Below are positions 42,873-52,125 of a stretch of 64,000 nucleotides of DNA, in pieces. The stretch is from Novosphingobium sp. Its GTDB lineage: Bacteria > Pseudomonadota > Alphaproteobacteria > Sphingomonadales > Sphingomonadaceae. Within the stretch, counting starts at the first letter, position 1, and each line of letters opens with the position of its first letter. The translations under genes and the position numbers were made by a program. The stretch is taken from the NCBI RefSeq assembly GCF_030699305.1, contig NZ_JAUYNB010000027.1, positions 1-64,000 on the forward strand, written 5' to 3'. A model generated the notes under the pieces. That model worked only from the letters and a program-made list of their open reading frames with translations, was not told the DNA's origin and searched no databases.

Positions 42873-45842
42873 TCAGAAGGTGAACCGCACGCCTGCCGCA
42901 TAGCGCGCATAACCGGGGGCGGCGAAGAACGCGGTCCTGTCGTTGCGCATGTGACCGCGTCGGTCGGCATTGGTGACGTTGATGCCTTCCACGAAGGCGG
43001 TCATGCCCTTGCGGAACTCATAGCTCGCGCTGACATCGAACTGGCCATAGGCTTCGACGTAATAGGGGTCGAACCCGTAGCCCGACAGGAACCCGTCGCG
43101 CCAGTTGTAGGCGACACGCGCCTGGATGCCGTTCTTGTCGTAATAAAGCACGGCATTGGCGCTGTCGCTGACCCCGTTCACTGCGAACTGCGCCACGGTG
43201 TAACGCTGGGTGTTGTCGAACTTCGTATCGCTCTTGACCACGGTGTAGTTCAGGATCGTGCCGAAGCCGGTTTCGCCAAAACGGTGCTGGATCGCGAATT
43301 CCCAGCCCCACAGCTTGGCCTTCTGGGTGCTGTTGACCGGCTGGGTGATCACGAAATTGACCAGCGGGTCGTTGGCCTGACCGCGAATGCCGCCGGTCGC
43401 CGGATCGACGATCGAAGGGAAGTTCGCGGCAATCCACGATCGGATCTGCGAGGTGGTGGCACCCGCCCCCAGCGCAGCTTGTGCCTGCGCAACGCGCGGC
43501 CCGGCTGCCGGGTTGGTCAGCCCGAAGGCGGGCATGTTGACCGTGGTGTTGCTGATGAAGTTGCCAACCCGCTTGTGGAAGAAGCCGACCGAGAGATAGC
43601 TTTCGCGGCCGTAATACCACTCTGCCGACACGTCGATGTTCTTCGACTTGTAGGGCAGCAGGCCGGGATTGCCGCTGCGGCCGGTGCTGCCACCGACCCG
43701 GATCGGGGCATCCAGCGTGGTGCCGCCTTGCAGGCTGGCATAGTCCGGACGGGTGACGGTGTGGCTGTAAGCTGCGCGCAGCTTGACGTTCTCAATCGGC
43801 TCCATGTCGAAATCGATCGCCGGCAGCCAGTTTTCGTATTCGCCCTTCAGCGCCGCGAAGTCCTGGGCATTGCCATAGACGATGGCGATTTCGTTATCGC
43901 CCACCCACGAGGTGCCGGTCGGGATCGGCACCAGCGCTGATGAATTGACCTTGGTCTTTTCGTATCGCAGCCCCAGCCGCAGGTTAGCCGGGTTGGCGAA
44001 CAGGTCGAACTGATGGGCCGACTGCACATAGGGCGCAATCGTCTGTTCATGCACGCGGCGGTCGGCCTGGAACTGCGCAAGGCAGGTGCCGGGCGCGGCC
44101 TTGCCGGTCCACGGTGCGCTGCAGATGCCGATCCGGCTTTCCAGCAGGTCGATCAGCGCGGCGGTATCGACCTTGAAGTAGTTCTGGAGGATGCCCGCGC
44201 CGTTGGACCCGTTCATGCCTGCCAGACGGCCCGGCAGGCCGACCGGCGTATAAAGGCTGTCGGGCGTGTCGGCGGCGGACAAGGTGCCGCCCCAGCTGTC
44301 GCTCTGGATAAAGCCATAGGCCGAACGGACCTTGTTGTCGGTAAAGGTCGCCCCGAAATCGAGGCTCTTGATGAACGAGGCGTCGAAGTCGAAGCCGCCC
44401 TTCAGCGACACTTCGTTGATCTCGTCACGCATGTAGGCGTTGCGGAAGGCGTTGCCGGCCGGGCGGATGTTGGCCGGATCGCTGGCCGAGCTGCCCGGAT
44501 ACATGTTGACCGAGATGACCGGCATCGGGGTGGTGAAGTCCACCTTCTGCGACTGCACGCCAAAGATCGCGCTGCCGACAGCAATGTTGCTGCCATAGGG
44601 CGAAGTCGGCTTGCTTTCGGCGGTCGAGTGGTGGCCGTCGAGGACCAGACGCAGCCCGCCGGGACCATCCCATTCCAGGTTGCCGCCGATCGAGCGGTTG
44701 ATCGAACGGTTCGCCGCCAGCGCGCCGGTGATCGCCAGATCCTTGCCGGGGCCGAAGCTTTCCGCATAGAAGTTCGGGCCGGCGGCGGGGCCATCGGTCC
44801 AGCTGCTGCTGGTCTGGTCGTGGTTGAACCACACGCCGATGCTGCTGGTGCGGGCGTTGATGGTGTTCTGCGAATAGGTGTAGTCAACCAGCAACGAGAG
44901 GGTGTCGGTCGGCTTGACCTGCAGCACCAGCTGGCCGTTGATGCGTTCACGGTCCAGATCGGTGAAGTCATACCCGGCGTTCTGGGTGACCTGATAGATG
45001 TCGGTCGGGTCCGGGCGGTTTTCGGTCCGGGCGAAGTTGCCGCGCCAGTCGTTGGCATCCAGCGGCAGCGAGCCCCAGTTGTTCTCCGAACCCAGATAGC
45101 CTTCGCGCCAGCCCGCGTTGAACTGGGCCTGGCTGGCCTTGCGGCGCTGATACGACGCGGTCGCCAGAATGCCGATGGCGCCGTCAGCAAAGGTGTTCGA
45201 CAGGATGCCCGAGATTTCCGGGGTGATCGGCGTGCTTTCAAAGCGCGAGGTATCATAGACGCCCTTCACGCCGATGCTGCCCTTGAAGCCGGGGCGATCG
45301 AGCGGACGCGGGGTCTTGATGTTGATCACCGAACCAATGCCGCCGGTGGGCAGGCTGGCGCGGCCGGACTTGTAGACTTCGACCCCGGCGACGCCTTCGG
45401 CGGCGAGGTTGCCGAAATCGAAGCTGCGCGAGGCGGGCGCTTCGCAGCAGCTGCCCAGGCCCGAAGCGGGCATCTGGCGGCCGTTCAGCAGCACCAGGTT
45501 GAAATCGGGACCGAACCCGCGAACCGTGACGGTCGAACCTTCGCCGCTGTTGCGGTCAATCGACACGCCGGTGATGCGCTGGAGCGATTCGGCCAGGTTG
45601 GTGTCCGGGAACTTGCCGATGTCTTCGGCCGAGATCGCATCGACGACGCCCTGCGATTCGCGCTTCACGTCCAGCGATGCGCGCAAGCTGGCGCGGATCC
45701 CGGTGACGACAATCGCGTCGCCTTCGTCGGCGGAAGCGGCGCTGTCATCCTGTGCCAGCGCGGGCTGCGCTGCGATGACGATCGCGGCGGCGGAAACACC
45801 CAGCATCAGGCGGCCCATGGCGAGTTCGCGCAAACCTCTCAT
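42873..45842 (-). CDS. TonB-dependent receptor, Xanthomonas/Caulobacter type
   Basis: This 989-aa receptor has a signal peptide (1-30, ending QPALAQ), a TonB-box-like DAIVVTGIR, and the canonical SLRASLDVKRESQGVVDAIS with DIGKFPDTNLAESLQRITGV, the signature of the Xanthomonas/Caulobacter carbohydrate receptor group. The beta barrel ends in RFTF. It should import a glucan oligosaccharide. A GGAGGAGA ribosome site and tandem LacI operators lie upstream. A hairpin with a T-run follows the stop. The gene opens the leftward locus that continues with halogenases, SapC, cupin, GH16, LacI and MFS. Confidence 0.96.
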   Translation of the reverse strand: MRGLRELAMGRLMLGVSAAAIVIAAQPALAQDDSAASADEGDAIVVTGIRASLRASLDVKRESQGVVDAISAEDIGKFPDTNLAESLQRITGVSIDRNSGEGSTVTVRGFGPDFNLVLLNGRQMPASGLGSCCEAPASRSFDFGNLAAEGVAGVEVYKSGRASLPTGGIGSVINIKTPRPLDRPGFKGSIGVKGVYDTSRFESTPITPEISGILSNTFADGAIGILATASYQRRKASQAQFNAGWREGYLGSENNWGSLPLDANDWRGNFARTENRPDPTDIYQVTQNAGYDFTDLDRERINGQLVLQVKPTDTLSLLVDYTYSQNTINARTSSIGVWFNHDQTSSSWTDGPAAGPNFYAESFGPGKDLAITGALAANRSINRSIGGNLEWDGPGGLRLVLDGHHSTAESKPTSPYGSNIAVGSAIFGVQSQKVDFTTPMPVISVNMYPGSSASDPANIRPAGNAFRNAYMRDEINEVSLKGGFDFDASFIKSLDFGATFTDNKVRSAYGFIQSDSWGGTLSAADTPDSLYTPVGLPGRLAGMNGSNGAGILQNYFKVDTAALIDLLESRIGICSAPWTGKAAPGTCLAQFQADRRVHEQTIAPYVQSAHQFDLFANPANLRLGLRYEKTKVNSSALVPIPTGTSWVGDNEIAIVYGNAQDFAALKGEYENWLPAIDFDMEPIENVKLRAAYSHTVTRPDYASLQGGTTLDAPIRVGGSTGRSGNPGLLPYKSKNIDVSAEWYYGRESYLSVGFFHKRVGNFISNTTVNMPAFGLTNPAAGPRVAQAQAALGAGATTSQIRSWIAANFPSIVDPATGGIRGQANDPLVNFVITQPVNSTQKAKLWGWEFAIQHRFGETGFGTILNYTVVKSDTKFDNTQRYTVAQFAVNGVSDSANAVLYYDKNGIQARVAYNWRDGFLSGYGFDPYYVEAYGQFDVSASYEFRKGMTAFVEGINVTNADRRGHMRNDRTAFFAAPGYARYAAGVRFTF

Positions 45843-45894
45843 AATCCGATTCTCCTCCCGTTTCTCGTGCGGTCCGCATGCAGGATCGCCGATT

Positions 45895-45924
45895 GTGAAC
45901 GTTCACCTACTTGATAACGTTCAC
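45895..45924. promoter_or_regulatory. tandem LacI-type operators upstream of the TonB receptor
   Basis: A perfect 12-bp palindrome, GTGAACGTTCAC (45895-45906), is followed 18 bp centre to centre by a second copy with one weak half, GATAACGTTCAC (45913-45924). They stand 53 to 82 bp upstream of the receptor start codon. The GH3 gene carries GTGAACGTTCTC at the same relative position. The 18-bp phasing and shared core point to cooperative LacI binding. Confidence 0.8.
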
Positions 45925-46055
45925 TTGGTCAAGCCGCTTTCATGGGCTGCCAGAACAGGCCATGCGGGCAAACTTGACATTCCACGGCGGTAAAGTGATT
46001 GACGGCGCACCGGGGTTGGTGGCAAGCGCCGCCGACCGTTCAGCAGCGCTGATGC

Positions 46056-46129
<74 letters not shown>

Positions 46130-46181
46130 GCCCTCGCGGCGGCCAGCATCAGGTCTGCTTTCCCAGCCAAGGTCCGTCTCC

Positions 46182-46661
46182 ATGTCCGAACACCCGCACG
46201 ACAAGCTTCAGCCCGATGTTCCTGCACTGCGGCCGGGACTGGCGCAGCTGACCGAAGGGCCTTGGGCCGGGTGGTATCGCTGGGAACCGGTCGATCATTT
46301 CGAAGAGCACACCGGGCCGTTCTTCTGCCGCCCGGATGGTGACGGGCTGCTGTGCGCGTTCATGCCCGAGGCGAAGAACCGCAACGGCGGCGGCAATATC
46401 CACGGCGGGGCGCTGATGACCTTTGCCGACTATGCGCTGTTCATGATCGCGGGCGGGATGGACACCGCCGTCCACGGGGTGACCGTGACGATGAACTGCG
46501 AATTCGTCGGTGCGGCGGAACCGGGCAAACTGCTGACCGCGCGCGGCGAAGTGGTGCGCGCCGGGGGCAGCCTGGTGTTCGTGCGCGGGATGATTGCGGA
46601 AGGGGAGCGTAACGTCCTGGCCTTTTCCGGCACGATCAAGCGCTTCAGGACAAAAGCCTAA
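46182..46661 (+). CDS. PaaI-family hotdog thioesterase
   Basis: This 159-aa protein has the hotdog core: NGGGNIHGGALMTFADYALF near residues 68-87, with the H-G-G turn and following Asp typical of the PaaI/4HBT family. It hydrolyses acyl- or aryl-CoA thioesters. The exact substrate is not determined by the sequence. The gene starts 52 nt after tRNA-Gly and its stop overlaps the convergent J-domain gene by 4 nt. Confidence 0.9.
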   Translation: MSEHPHDKLQPDVPALRPGLAQLTEGPWAGWYRWEPVDHFEEHTGPFFCRPDGDGLLCAFMPEAKNRNGGGNIHGGALMTFADYALFMIAGGMDTAVHGVTVTMNCEFVGAAEPGKLLTARGEVVRAGGSLVFVRGMIAEGERNVLAFSGTIKRFRTKA

Positions 46662-47191
46662 CCCCGCCACTCCCGGCGTTCTTCGGCCTGACGCAGCACT
46701 TCATAGGCCAGTTGCAGCGCGGTGAACGCATCGGCAGCGTCCTTGTCGCCGGGGCGGACGTCAGGATGGACTTCCTTGGCCTTGTTGCGCCAGGCTTTCC
46801 GCACTTCGTCGAACTCCGCATCGGGCGACAGCCCCAGCAATTCCAGCGCGCGCAATTCATCCCGGCTGCGGGTGCCGTCGCCGCTGGCGGCCCAGCCATA
46901 GTGGGCGGATTCGGAATAGCCGGAATGGGTCTGGCGCTCAGCGCCTTCGCGTTCGGCCGCCTCTTCGGCGTCGAGGCCTGCAAAGTAATCCCAGCCCTGA
47001 TTGTATTCTGCGGCGTGTTTCTGGCAGAACATCCAGCGATCCGGGTTGTTGGGCGATTTCGGGGCCGGGCATTCGCCGCGTTCCGAACAGCCGTGGCGAT
47101 CGCACAGCCGGATCGTCGCCGCATCGCGCGCGCCTTCATACCCGCGCCAGCGAGGAAAGCCCCAATCAGTGGTTCGCCCGGAACGCTTCAT
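46658..47191 (-). CDS. J-domain protein
   Basis: This 177-aa protein has an N-terminal part with CDRHGCSERGECPAPKSP and FCQKHAAEYNQGWDYF, a possible zinc-binding region. A C-terminal J domain (about 117-177) shows ALELLGLSPDA, AWRNKAKEVHPDVRPGDKDA with the HPD motif, and LQLAYEVL. It should stimulate an Hsp70 ATPase such as DnaK. This arrangement with a C-terminal J domain is common in alphaproteobacteria. The ATG is chosen; an in-frame start 12 codons upstream is less likely. Confidence 0.88.
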   Translation of the reverse strand: MKRSGRTTDWGFPRWRGYEGARDAATIRLCDRHGCSERGECPAPKSPNNPDRWMFCQKHAAEYNQGWDYFAGLDAEEAAEREGAERQTHSGYSESAHYGWAASGDGTRSRDELRALELLGLSPDAEFDEVRKAWRNKAKEVHPDVRPGDKDAADAFTALQLAYEVLRQAEERREWRG

Positions 47192-47333
47192 CCGTGCCCG
47201 ATAGGCCGAAGCACGTGTGCGGTGCAAGCAAGCATGGACTTCATCCCGTATTAAGTTTCAGATCGCAATGGTGCATTGCAATAGACATCGTTGTTCCCAT
47301 ATCATGGGGAACGCACACAGGGAGTTCACCATC

Positions 47334-47510
47334 ATGAGCAAGCAGCTGACTTGGTCCGCCGCCGTTTCCGTGCTGGCGATGGCTGCCATCGCGTTGCTGG
47401 CAACCGATCTGCCGGGCAGTGCAAATCTGATTTCATTGCCAAAGGTTGGCTATTCCGCCGAAGCGGCCGTGCTGCCGCAGCTCGGCAATCTGCTGCCAGC
47501 GCTGCAATAA
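47334..47510 (+). CDS. 58-aa hydrophobic secreted or membrane peptide
   Basis: This 58-aa peptide has a hydrophobic segment AAVSVLAMAAIALLAT near residues 9-24 that could be a signal peptide, followed by a small mature region. AGGGAG lies 12 nt before the ATG. A terminator follows the stop by 24 nt, and the flanking genes diverge or converge, so it is an isolated transcription unit. I recognise no family. Support is the ribosome site plus the terminator. Confidence 0.5.
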   Translation: MSKQLTWSAAVSVLAMAAIALLATDLPGSANLISLPKVGYSAEAAVLPQLGNLLPALQ

Positions 47511-47534
47511 GGCACTTTGCCGGAAACCTGAACC

Positions 47535-47571
47535 GGCCGGGGCGGCAAGCTGCCCCGGCCGTTCGTTTTTT
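47535..47571 (+). terminator. rho-independent terminator after the 58-aa gene
   Basis: A 9-bp stem, GGCCGGGGC with GCCCCGGCC, is followed after GTTCG by six T residues. On the minus strand there is no T-run, so it serves only the plus-strand small gene and not pal. Confidence 0.8.
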
Positions 47572-47574
47572 GCG

Positions 47575-48096
47575 TCAATCAATCGTGACCGTCACCGCCC
47601 GGCGGTTCCTGGCCCAGCTGGATTCGTCCGAACCCAGCGCGACCGGCCGTTCCTTGCCATAGCTGACCGTCATCAGCCGGGCTGCATCAACCCCGACGCT
47701 GACCAGATAGTTCTTGGCCGCGTTGGCGCGGCGTTCGCCCAGCGCCAGGTTGTATTCGCGGGTGCCGCGTTCGTCCGCGTGACCTTCGACCGTCGCGCGC
47801 TTGCCGGGGTAGCGGGCCAGCCATTGTGCCTGCGTTTGCAGCGCGGCCATGTCGGCGCTGTCGATGTTATAGCGATCCGTGTCGAAATAGATCGCGTCCT
47901 GCCCCATCATCTGCGCGGCAAAATCGGCCTGGCTGCCGGGGACGATCCCCTGGACGGAGCCCTGCGTGGTATTGGTGGAGATGTTGGCGCCAGGATCGGG
48001 CGGCAGTTGCTTGGGTGCCTTGCTGGCGCAAGCCGAGAGTGCAGCCGAACTGGCCAGCAGCAGAATCGCGGTTCGGATGGTGCGGGTCTTGTTCAT
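47575..48096 (-). CDS. pal: peptidoglycan-associated lipoprotein Pal
   Basis: This 173-aa outer-membrane lipoprotein has the lipobox ALSAC (Cys23) and a C-terminal OmpA-like domain, with YFDTDRYNIDSAD near residue 68 and VEGHADERGTREYNLALGER near 104-123 for peptidoglycan binding. It anchors the Tol-Pal envelope machinery to the wall. It lies 81 nt downstream of tolB, with a dyad in the gap, so it may have its own promoter as well as read-through from the tol operon. Confidence 0.97.
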   Translation of the reverse strand: MNKTRTIRTAILLLASSAALSACASKAPKQLPPDPGANISTNTTQGSVQGIVPGSQADFAAQMMGQDAIYFDTDRYNIDSADMAALQTQAQWLARYPGKRATVEGHADERGTREYNLALGERRANAAKNYLVSVGVDAARLMTVSYGKERPVALGSDESSWARNRRAVTVTID

Positions 48097-48148
48097 CGGG
48101 CTTCTCCTTTAAGTGCAGGTTCCTGTGTATTGCCCCCCAAGTCAATCT

Positions 48149-48163
48149 TGCGAATCATTCGCA
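48149..48163. promoter_or_regulatory. 7-1-7 inverted repeat between tolB and pal
   Basis: The perfect dyad TGCGAAT-C-ATTCGCA lies 53 to 67 bp upstream of the pal start codon. Its 7-1-7 layout resembles Fur-type sites of alphaproteobacteria, although the exact base identity was not compared with a matrix. It could also act as a hairpin. It may set an internal promoter for pal. Confidence 0.4.
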
Positions 48164-48177
48164 TAATCGATCGTGAG

Positions 48178-49560
48178 TCAAGGCCGCAGCGGCCCCCATG
48201 ACGGGTCCGATCCGTCGACCGGGGTGCTCAGCTTGCGTTCGTTCCGCCCGGTCAGGTCAACCTGCCAGATTCCGGCCTTGCCGCTGCCGCGCGTGGTGCG
48301 GAAGAACTGGATGATCCGGCCATTGGGTGCCCAGGTCGGCGCTTCATCCTGCCAGCTGTCGGTCAGGTAACGCATTTCCCCGCCGCCCGGCGTCATCACC
48401 GCGATGCGGAAATTGCCCGCGATGTGGGTGAAGGCGATCTGGTCGCCGCGCGGGCTCCATTCCGGCGTGGCGCTGCGTCCGCCGAAAAACGTGATCCGGC
48501 GCTGGTTGCTGCCATCGGCGTTCATCACATAGACCTGCTGGCTGCCGCCACGGTCGCTTTCGAACACGATCCGCGTGCCATCTGGGCTGAAACTGCCGCC
48601 GATGTCGATGCCGGGGCTGTCGGTCAGCCGCACCGCGTTGCCGCCGCCGGACGGCATCTTGTAGATGTCGGTATTGCCGGCCGTGGCCATCGAATAGAGC
48701 ACCCACTTGCCATCGGGCGACCAGCGCGGCGCGAATACCGGGTTGGTCGATTGCAGCAGCAGGCGCTGGGTGCTGGTTTCCAGATCGTAGATATAGATCC
48801 GGGGGCTGCCGTTGAAATAGCTGAGGTAGAGGATCGAACGGTAATCCGGTGAATAGCGCGGCGTCAGCACCGTGGTCTGCCCGGTGGTCAGATAACGGTG
48901 GTTGGCCCCATCCGAATCCATGATCGCCAGCCGCTTCATCCGGCGGTCCTTCGGCCCGGTTTCGGCGATATAGGCGATCCGGCTGTCGAAGAACGGGTTT
49001 TCGCCCGACAGCCGCGAATAGATCAGGTCGGCGCACTTGTGCGCGGCGCGGCGCCAGTCACCGGGGCCGACGGTCCACCCGGCCTTGGCAAGCTGCTGCT
49101 TCAGCGCGACGTCATAGAGGTAACACCCCACCGTGACCTGCCCACCCGGCGCGGCGCGGACAAAGCCCTGCACCAGCATTTCGGCGCTGCGGCCCGCCCA
49201 GGTGTCATAGGCCGGGGCCTGCACTTGCGCAAAGGCGGGCCGTGGCAGCGCATCGGGGCCGACCGGTTTGAACAGGCCGTTGTTCTTCAGGTCATCGGTG
49301 ATCACGCGGGCCACGCTCATCCCCAGCGCGGAGGTCGATCCGGCGCTGGTCTGGGTCGGGACATCGGCGTCGGTCGCGAACGCGGGAATGGCGATGCCCA
49401 GATCCTGCCAGTCGCTGTCATCCGACACCGCGCCGGACAGCCCTTCTTCAGGGACCTGCTCGGTCGGCTGCGGGGTGGGCAGGGATTGCTGCGCGGCAGC
49501 AGGAGCGGCCAGCAGGATGGCCAATACGGGGGCTAGCGCCGAAATCAGGCGAAGGGTCAT
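48178..49560 (-). CDS. tolB: Tol-Pal system protein TolB
   Basis: This 460-aa periplasmic protein has a signal peptide (1-23, ending APAAAQ), an N-terminal domain and then a six-bladed beta propeller. The repeats include the Tol-type motifs YSPDYRSILYLSY, WSPDGKWVLYSM, FSPDGTRIVFES and WSPRGDQIAFTH. It links Pal to TolA during envelope constriction. The first bases overlap the end of tolA (ATGA), and pal follows after 81 nt. Order and motifs match a standard tol operon. Confidence 0.97.
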   Translation of the reverse strand: MTLRLISALAPVLAILLAAPAAAQQSLPTPQPTEQVPEEGLSGAVSDDSDWQDLGIAIPAFATDADVPTQTSAGSTSALGMSVARVITDDLKNNGLFKPVGPDALPRPAFAQVQAPAYDTWAGRSAEMLVQGFVRAAPGGQVTVGCYLYDVALKQQLAKAGWTVGPGDWRRAAHKCADLIYSRLSGENPFFDSRIAYIAETGPKDRRMKRLAIMDSDGANHRYLTTGQTTVLTPRYSPDYRSILYLSYFNGSPRIYIYDLETSTQRLLLQSTNPVFAPRWSPDGKWVLYSMATAGNTDIYKMPSGGGNAVRLTDSPGIDIGGSFSPDGTRIVFESDRGGSQQVYVMNADGSNQRRITFFGGRSATPEWSPRGDQIAFTHIAGNFRIAVMTPGGGEMRYLTDSWQDEAPTWAPNGRIIQFFRTTRGSGKAGIWQVDLTGRNERKLSTPVDGSDPSWGPLRP

Positions 49561-50450
49561 TGCGATAGCTTTCTGTCGAAGCGGAAGTCGCTGACGCGCT
49601 TCCAGGCAGGATAGAATTCAGGCGGCAGGTTGAACGGCGCGGCCAGCCGCACCGCGCGCATTGCCTGTTCGGCATGGCGCGGGGCCTGGGCACGGTTGGC
49701 GTCGGTGATCCCGTCCTGGCGCACCACGCGCGGCGATCCGGCCAGCGTGCCATCGGGGTTGAGATCCCACGACAGCACCGTGACCAGCAGCTCCGCATCG
49801 ACCCCTTGCGGCGCGGCCCATTTCGGCTTGAGCTGGCGCGAGATCGCCCCGGCCAGCGCCGAACGCACCGCCGGACCGACGGCAGCCGCTGGCGGCGCGG
49901 CGGTGGCCTGTTTGCCGCTCGCGCCGCTGACCCCTTTCAGGAAATCGTCGCCGATCCGGCTGCCCCCGGCCCTGGCGGGCTGGGTGGCGGCGGTTGTGGG
50001 AGCGCGCGCGGTGCTGGTGGCACCCTTTGGTGCGGCTTTGGGCGCGTTGGTCGTTTTCGGTGCGGCCTTGGTGGTCGGTTGCGGCAAGGGCCGCGCGGCG
50101 ACCGTGGGCGCGGGCCTGGGCTTGGTCAGGGCCGGTTTCGGCTGGATTTTCGGCTCCGGTTTCGGCTGGACCATGGGTTCCGGCCTCGGCGGGGGCGGCG
50201 CGGGCTGGGGCGCGGGTTCCGGCGCGGCCTGGCCCAGTTCGGGCGCTTCATCTGGCGCAGGATCGGCCACGCTCGGCGCGGTCGAGGTCAGCCCCACGTC
50301 CTCGCTCAGCGTCACGGTCATGCGTTCGGGCGGCGGGATCGTCGGCGCGGAAGGCGGGCGCAGGGCCAGCAGCACGCCCAGTGCGACGTGCGCGGCCAGC
50401 GCAATGGCGAGGCCAAGACTTTCTTCGCGGTTGAGCGCGGAACGTACCAT
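49557..50450 (-). CDS. tolA: TolA-like envelope protein
   Basis: This 297-aa protein has one N-terminal membrane helix (AIALAAHVALGVLLAL near residues 15-30). A long Pro/Lys/Ala-rich periplasmic linker (about 60-180) follows, then a C-terminal domain with ISRQLKPKWAAPQG, LLVTVLSWDLNPDG and AVRLAAPFNLPPEFY, the TolA/TonB-like fold that binds TolB and Pal. The linker is Pro-rich rather than the helical Ala/Lys type of E. coli, as is normal in alphaproteobacteria. It follows tolR by 9 nt and overlaps tolB by 4 nt. Confidence 0.9.
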   Translation of the reverse strand: MVRSALNREESLGLAIALAAHVALGVLLALRPPSAPTIPPPERMTVTLSEDVGLTSTAPSVADPAPDEAPELGQAAPEPAPQPAPPPPRPEPMVQPKPEPKIQPKPALTKPRPAPTVAARPLPQPTTKAAPKTTNAPKAAPKGATSTARAPTTAATQPARAGGSRIGDDFLKGVSGASGKQATAAPPAAAVGPAVRSALAGAISRQLKPKWAAPQGVDAELLVTVLSWDLNPDGTLAGSPRVVRQDGITDANRAQAPRHAEQAMRAVRLAAPFNLPPEFYPAWKRVSDFRFDRKLSQ

Positions 50451-50459
50451 CGTCGCAGC

Positions 50460-50897
<438 letters not shown>

Positions 50898-51599
50898 TCA
50901 GGCCGCCTCCAGCTCGCGGCTGAGACTGGCGTGGAACCGGTCGGAAAAGCGTTGCAGGCGCGCTTCGAGCTGGTTCACCCGGTGGGAGAAGCGGTTATAG
51001 GCGATGACCGCCGGGATTGCCGCAAACAGGCCGATCGCGGTGGCGAACAAGGCTTCGGAAATCCCCGGCGCGACCACGGCGAGCGAGGAGTTCTGCTGCG
51101 CACCGATCTGGAAGAAGCTGTTCATGATCCCCCAGACCGTGCCGAACAGACCCACAAACGGCGCGACTGAACCCACCGTGGCGAGGAAGTTCAGCCGCTC
51201 GGCCAGCTTGTCCGCTTCCTGTGCGACGGCGCTGTCCATGACGCCCGCCAGCCGCTGGCGGGTGCCGTCGCGGTCAATCACCTTGCCTGCGGTGGAGCGG
51301 CGCCATTCGGCCAGGCCAGCGGACACGACGCGAGCAGAGGGAATGTCACCTTTCCCGCGGTCGGCTTGAAACTCGTCAACGTTCCCGGCCTTCCAGAAAT
51401 CGCGCTCATAGGCATCGCAGCGCTTGCGGATGCCGACCATGCGCAGGCTGAACCCGACCACGATCATCCAGACCCAGACGCTGGCCAGCACCAGCCCGGC
51501 CATCACCAGCTGCACGACGATATCGGCATCGAGGAACAGCTTTACCGGATCAAGGCGCGTCGGCGCACCGGCGGCGGCCAGAATATCGAGAGCAGTCAT
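50898..51599 (-). CDS. tolQ: Tol-Pal system protein TolQ (ExbB family)
   Basis: This 233-aa protein has three membrane helices: IVVQLVMAGLVLASVWVWMI near residue 30, LNFLATVGSVAPFVGLFGTV near 140, and ALFATAIGLFAAIPAVIAYN near 185. The conserved GLFGTVWGIMNSF matches ExbB/TolQ/MotA proton channels. It works with TolR. The ATG overlaps the ybgC stop (ATGA), as in most tol operons. Confidence 0.96.
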   Translation of the reverse strand: MTALDILAAAGAPTRLDPVKLFLDADIVVQLVMAGLVLASVWVWMIVVGFSLRMVGIRKRCDAYERDFWKAGNVDEFQADRGKGDIPSARVVSAGLAEWRRSTAGKVIDRDGTRQRLAGVMDSAVAQEADKLAERLNFLATVGSVAPFVGLFGTVWGIMNSFFQIGAQQNSSLAVVAPGISEALFATAIGLFAAIPAVIAYNRFSHRVNQLEARLQRFSDRFHASLSRELEAA

Positions 51600-52054
51600 T
51601 GCGGTCCTTCAGTCAGAATTGTGGCAAACGCCGCGCGCCACGCGGCGGGCATCCGGCGCGGGCGGCCATCGGGGGCGACGAAGCCGACGCGCAGCCGCGC
51701 CTCGGCCAGCAGCACGCCGTCCTCGCGGAAAGCGCGCTGGTGCATCCGGCAACTGGCCGCGCCCAGTTCCTCACAGGTGGTTTCGATCCGCACTCCGTCA
51801 TCGAGCCGGGCCGGGGCGGCATAGCGGATCGTCAGGTCGGCGACGGCAAACGCGCCTTCGCCCGCCTCGTTCACCGCGCGCTGGTCAATCCCCAGCAACC
51901 GCACGAAGTCCGACCGGGCGCGTTCGAACCAGCGCAGGTAATTTGCGTGATAGACCACGCCCGACAGGTCCGTATCCTCGAAATAGGCGCGCACCGCGAA
52001 ATGGTGCAGCTTGCCATCGATCAGGCCGGAAGGCGGGGCGGGAAATGACGTCAT
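51596..52054 (-). CDS. ybgC: YbgC-type acyl-CoA thioesterase
   Basis: This 152-aa hotdog protein has RAYFEDTDLSGVVYHANYL near residues 23-41, with the catalytic Asp and the HANYLRWFERAR motif of the YbgC/4HBT family. It hydrolyses short acyl-CoA or affects acyl groups in the inner membrane, and it is typically the first gene of the tol-pal operon, as here. Confidence 0.94.
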   Translation of the reverse strand: MTSFPAPPSGLIDGKLHHFAVRAYFEDTDLSGVVYHANYLRWFERARSDFVRLLGIDQRAVNEAGEGAFAVADLTIRYAAPARLDDGVRIETTCEELGAASCRMHQRAFREDGVLLAEARLRVGFVAPDGRPRRMPAAWRAAFATILTEGPQ

Positions 52055-52125
52055 CGCGGCGGGTTTAGCCGCTGCGCGACTCGAAGGGCAAGGGGTGAGG
52101 GCCGCTGGTGCGGTGAAACACCCCC

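Noticed and set aside
44013..45914. A 633-codon plus-strand frame opposite the second TonB receptor
   Set aside because: The minus-strand receptor is certain. The other frame also runs across the operators, which argues against coding.
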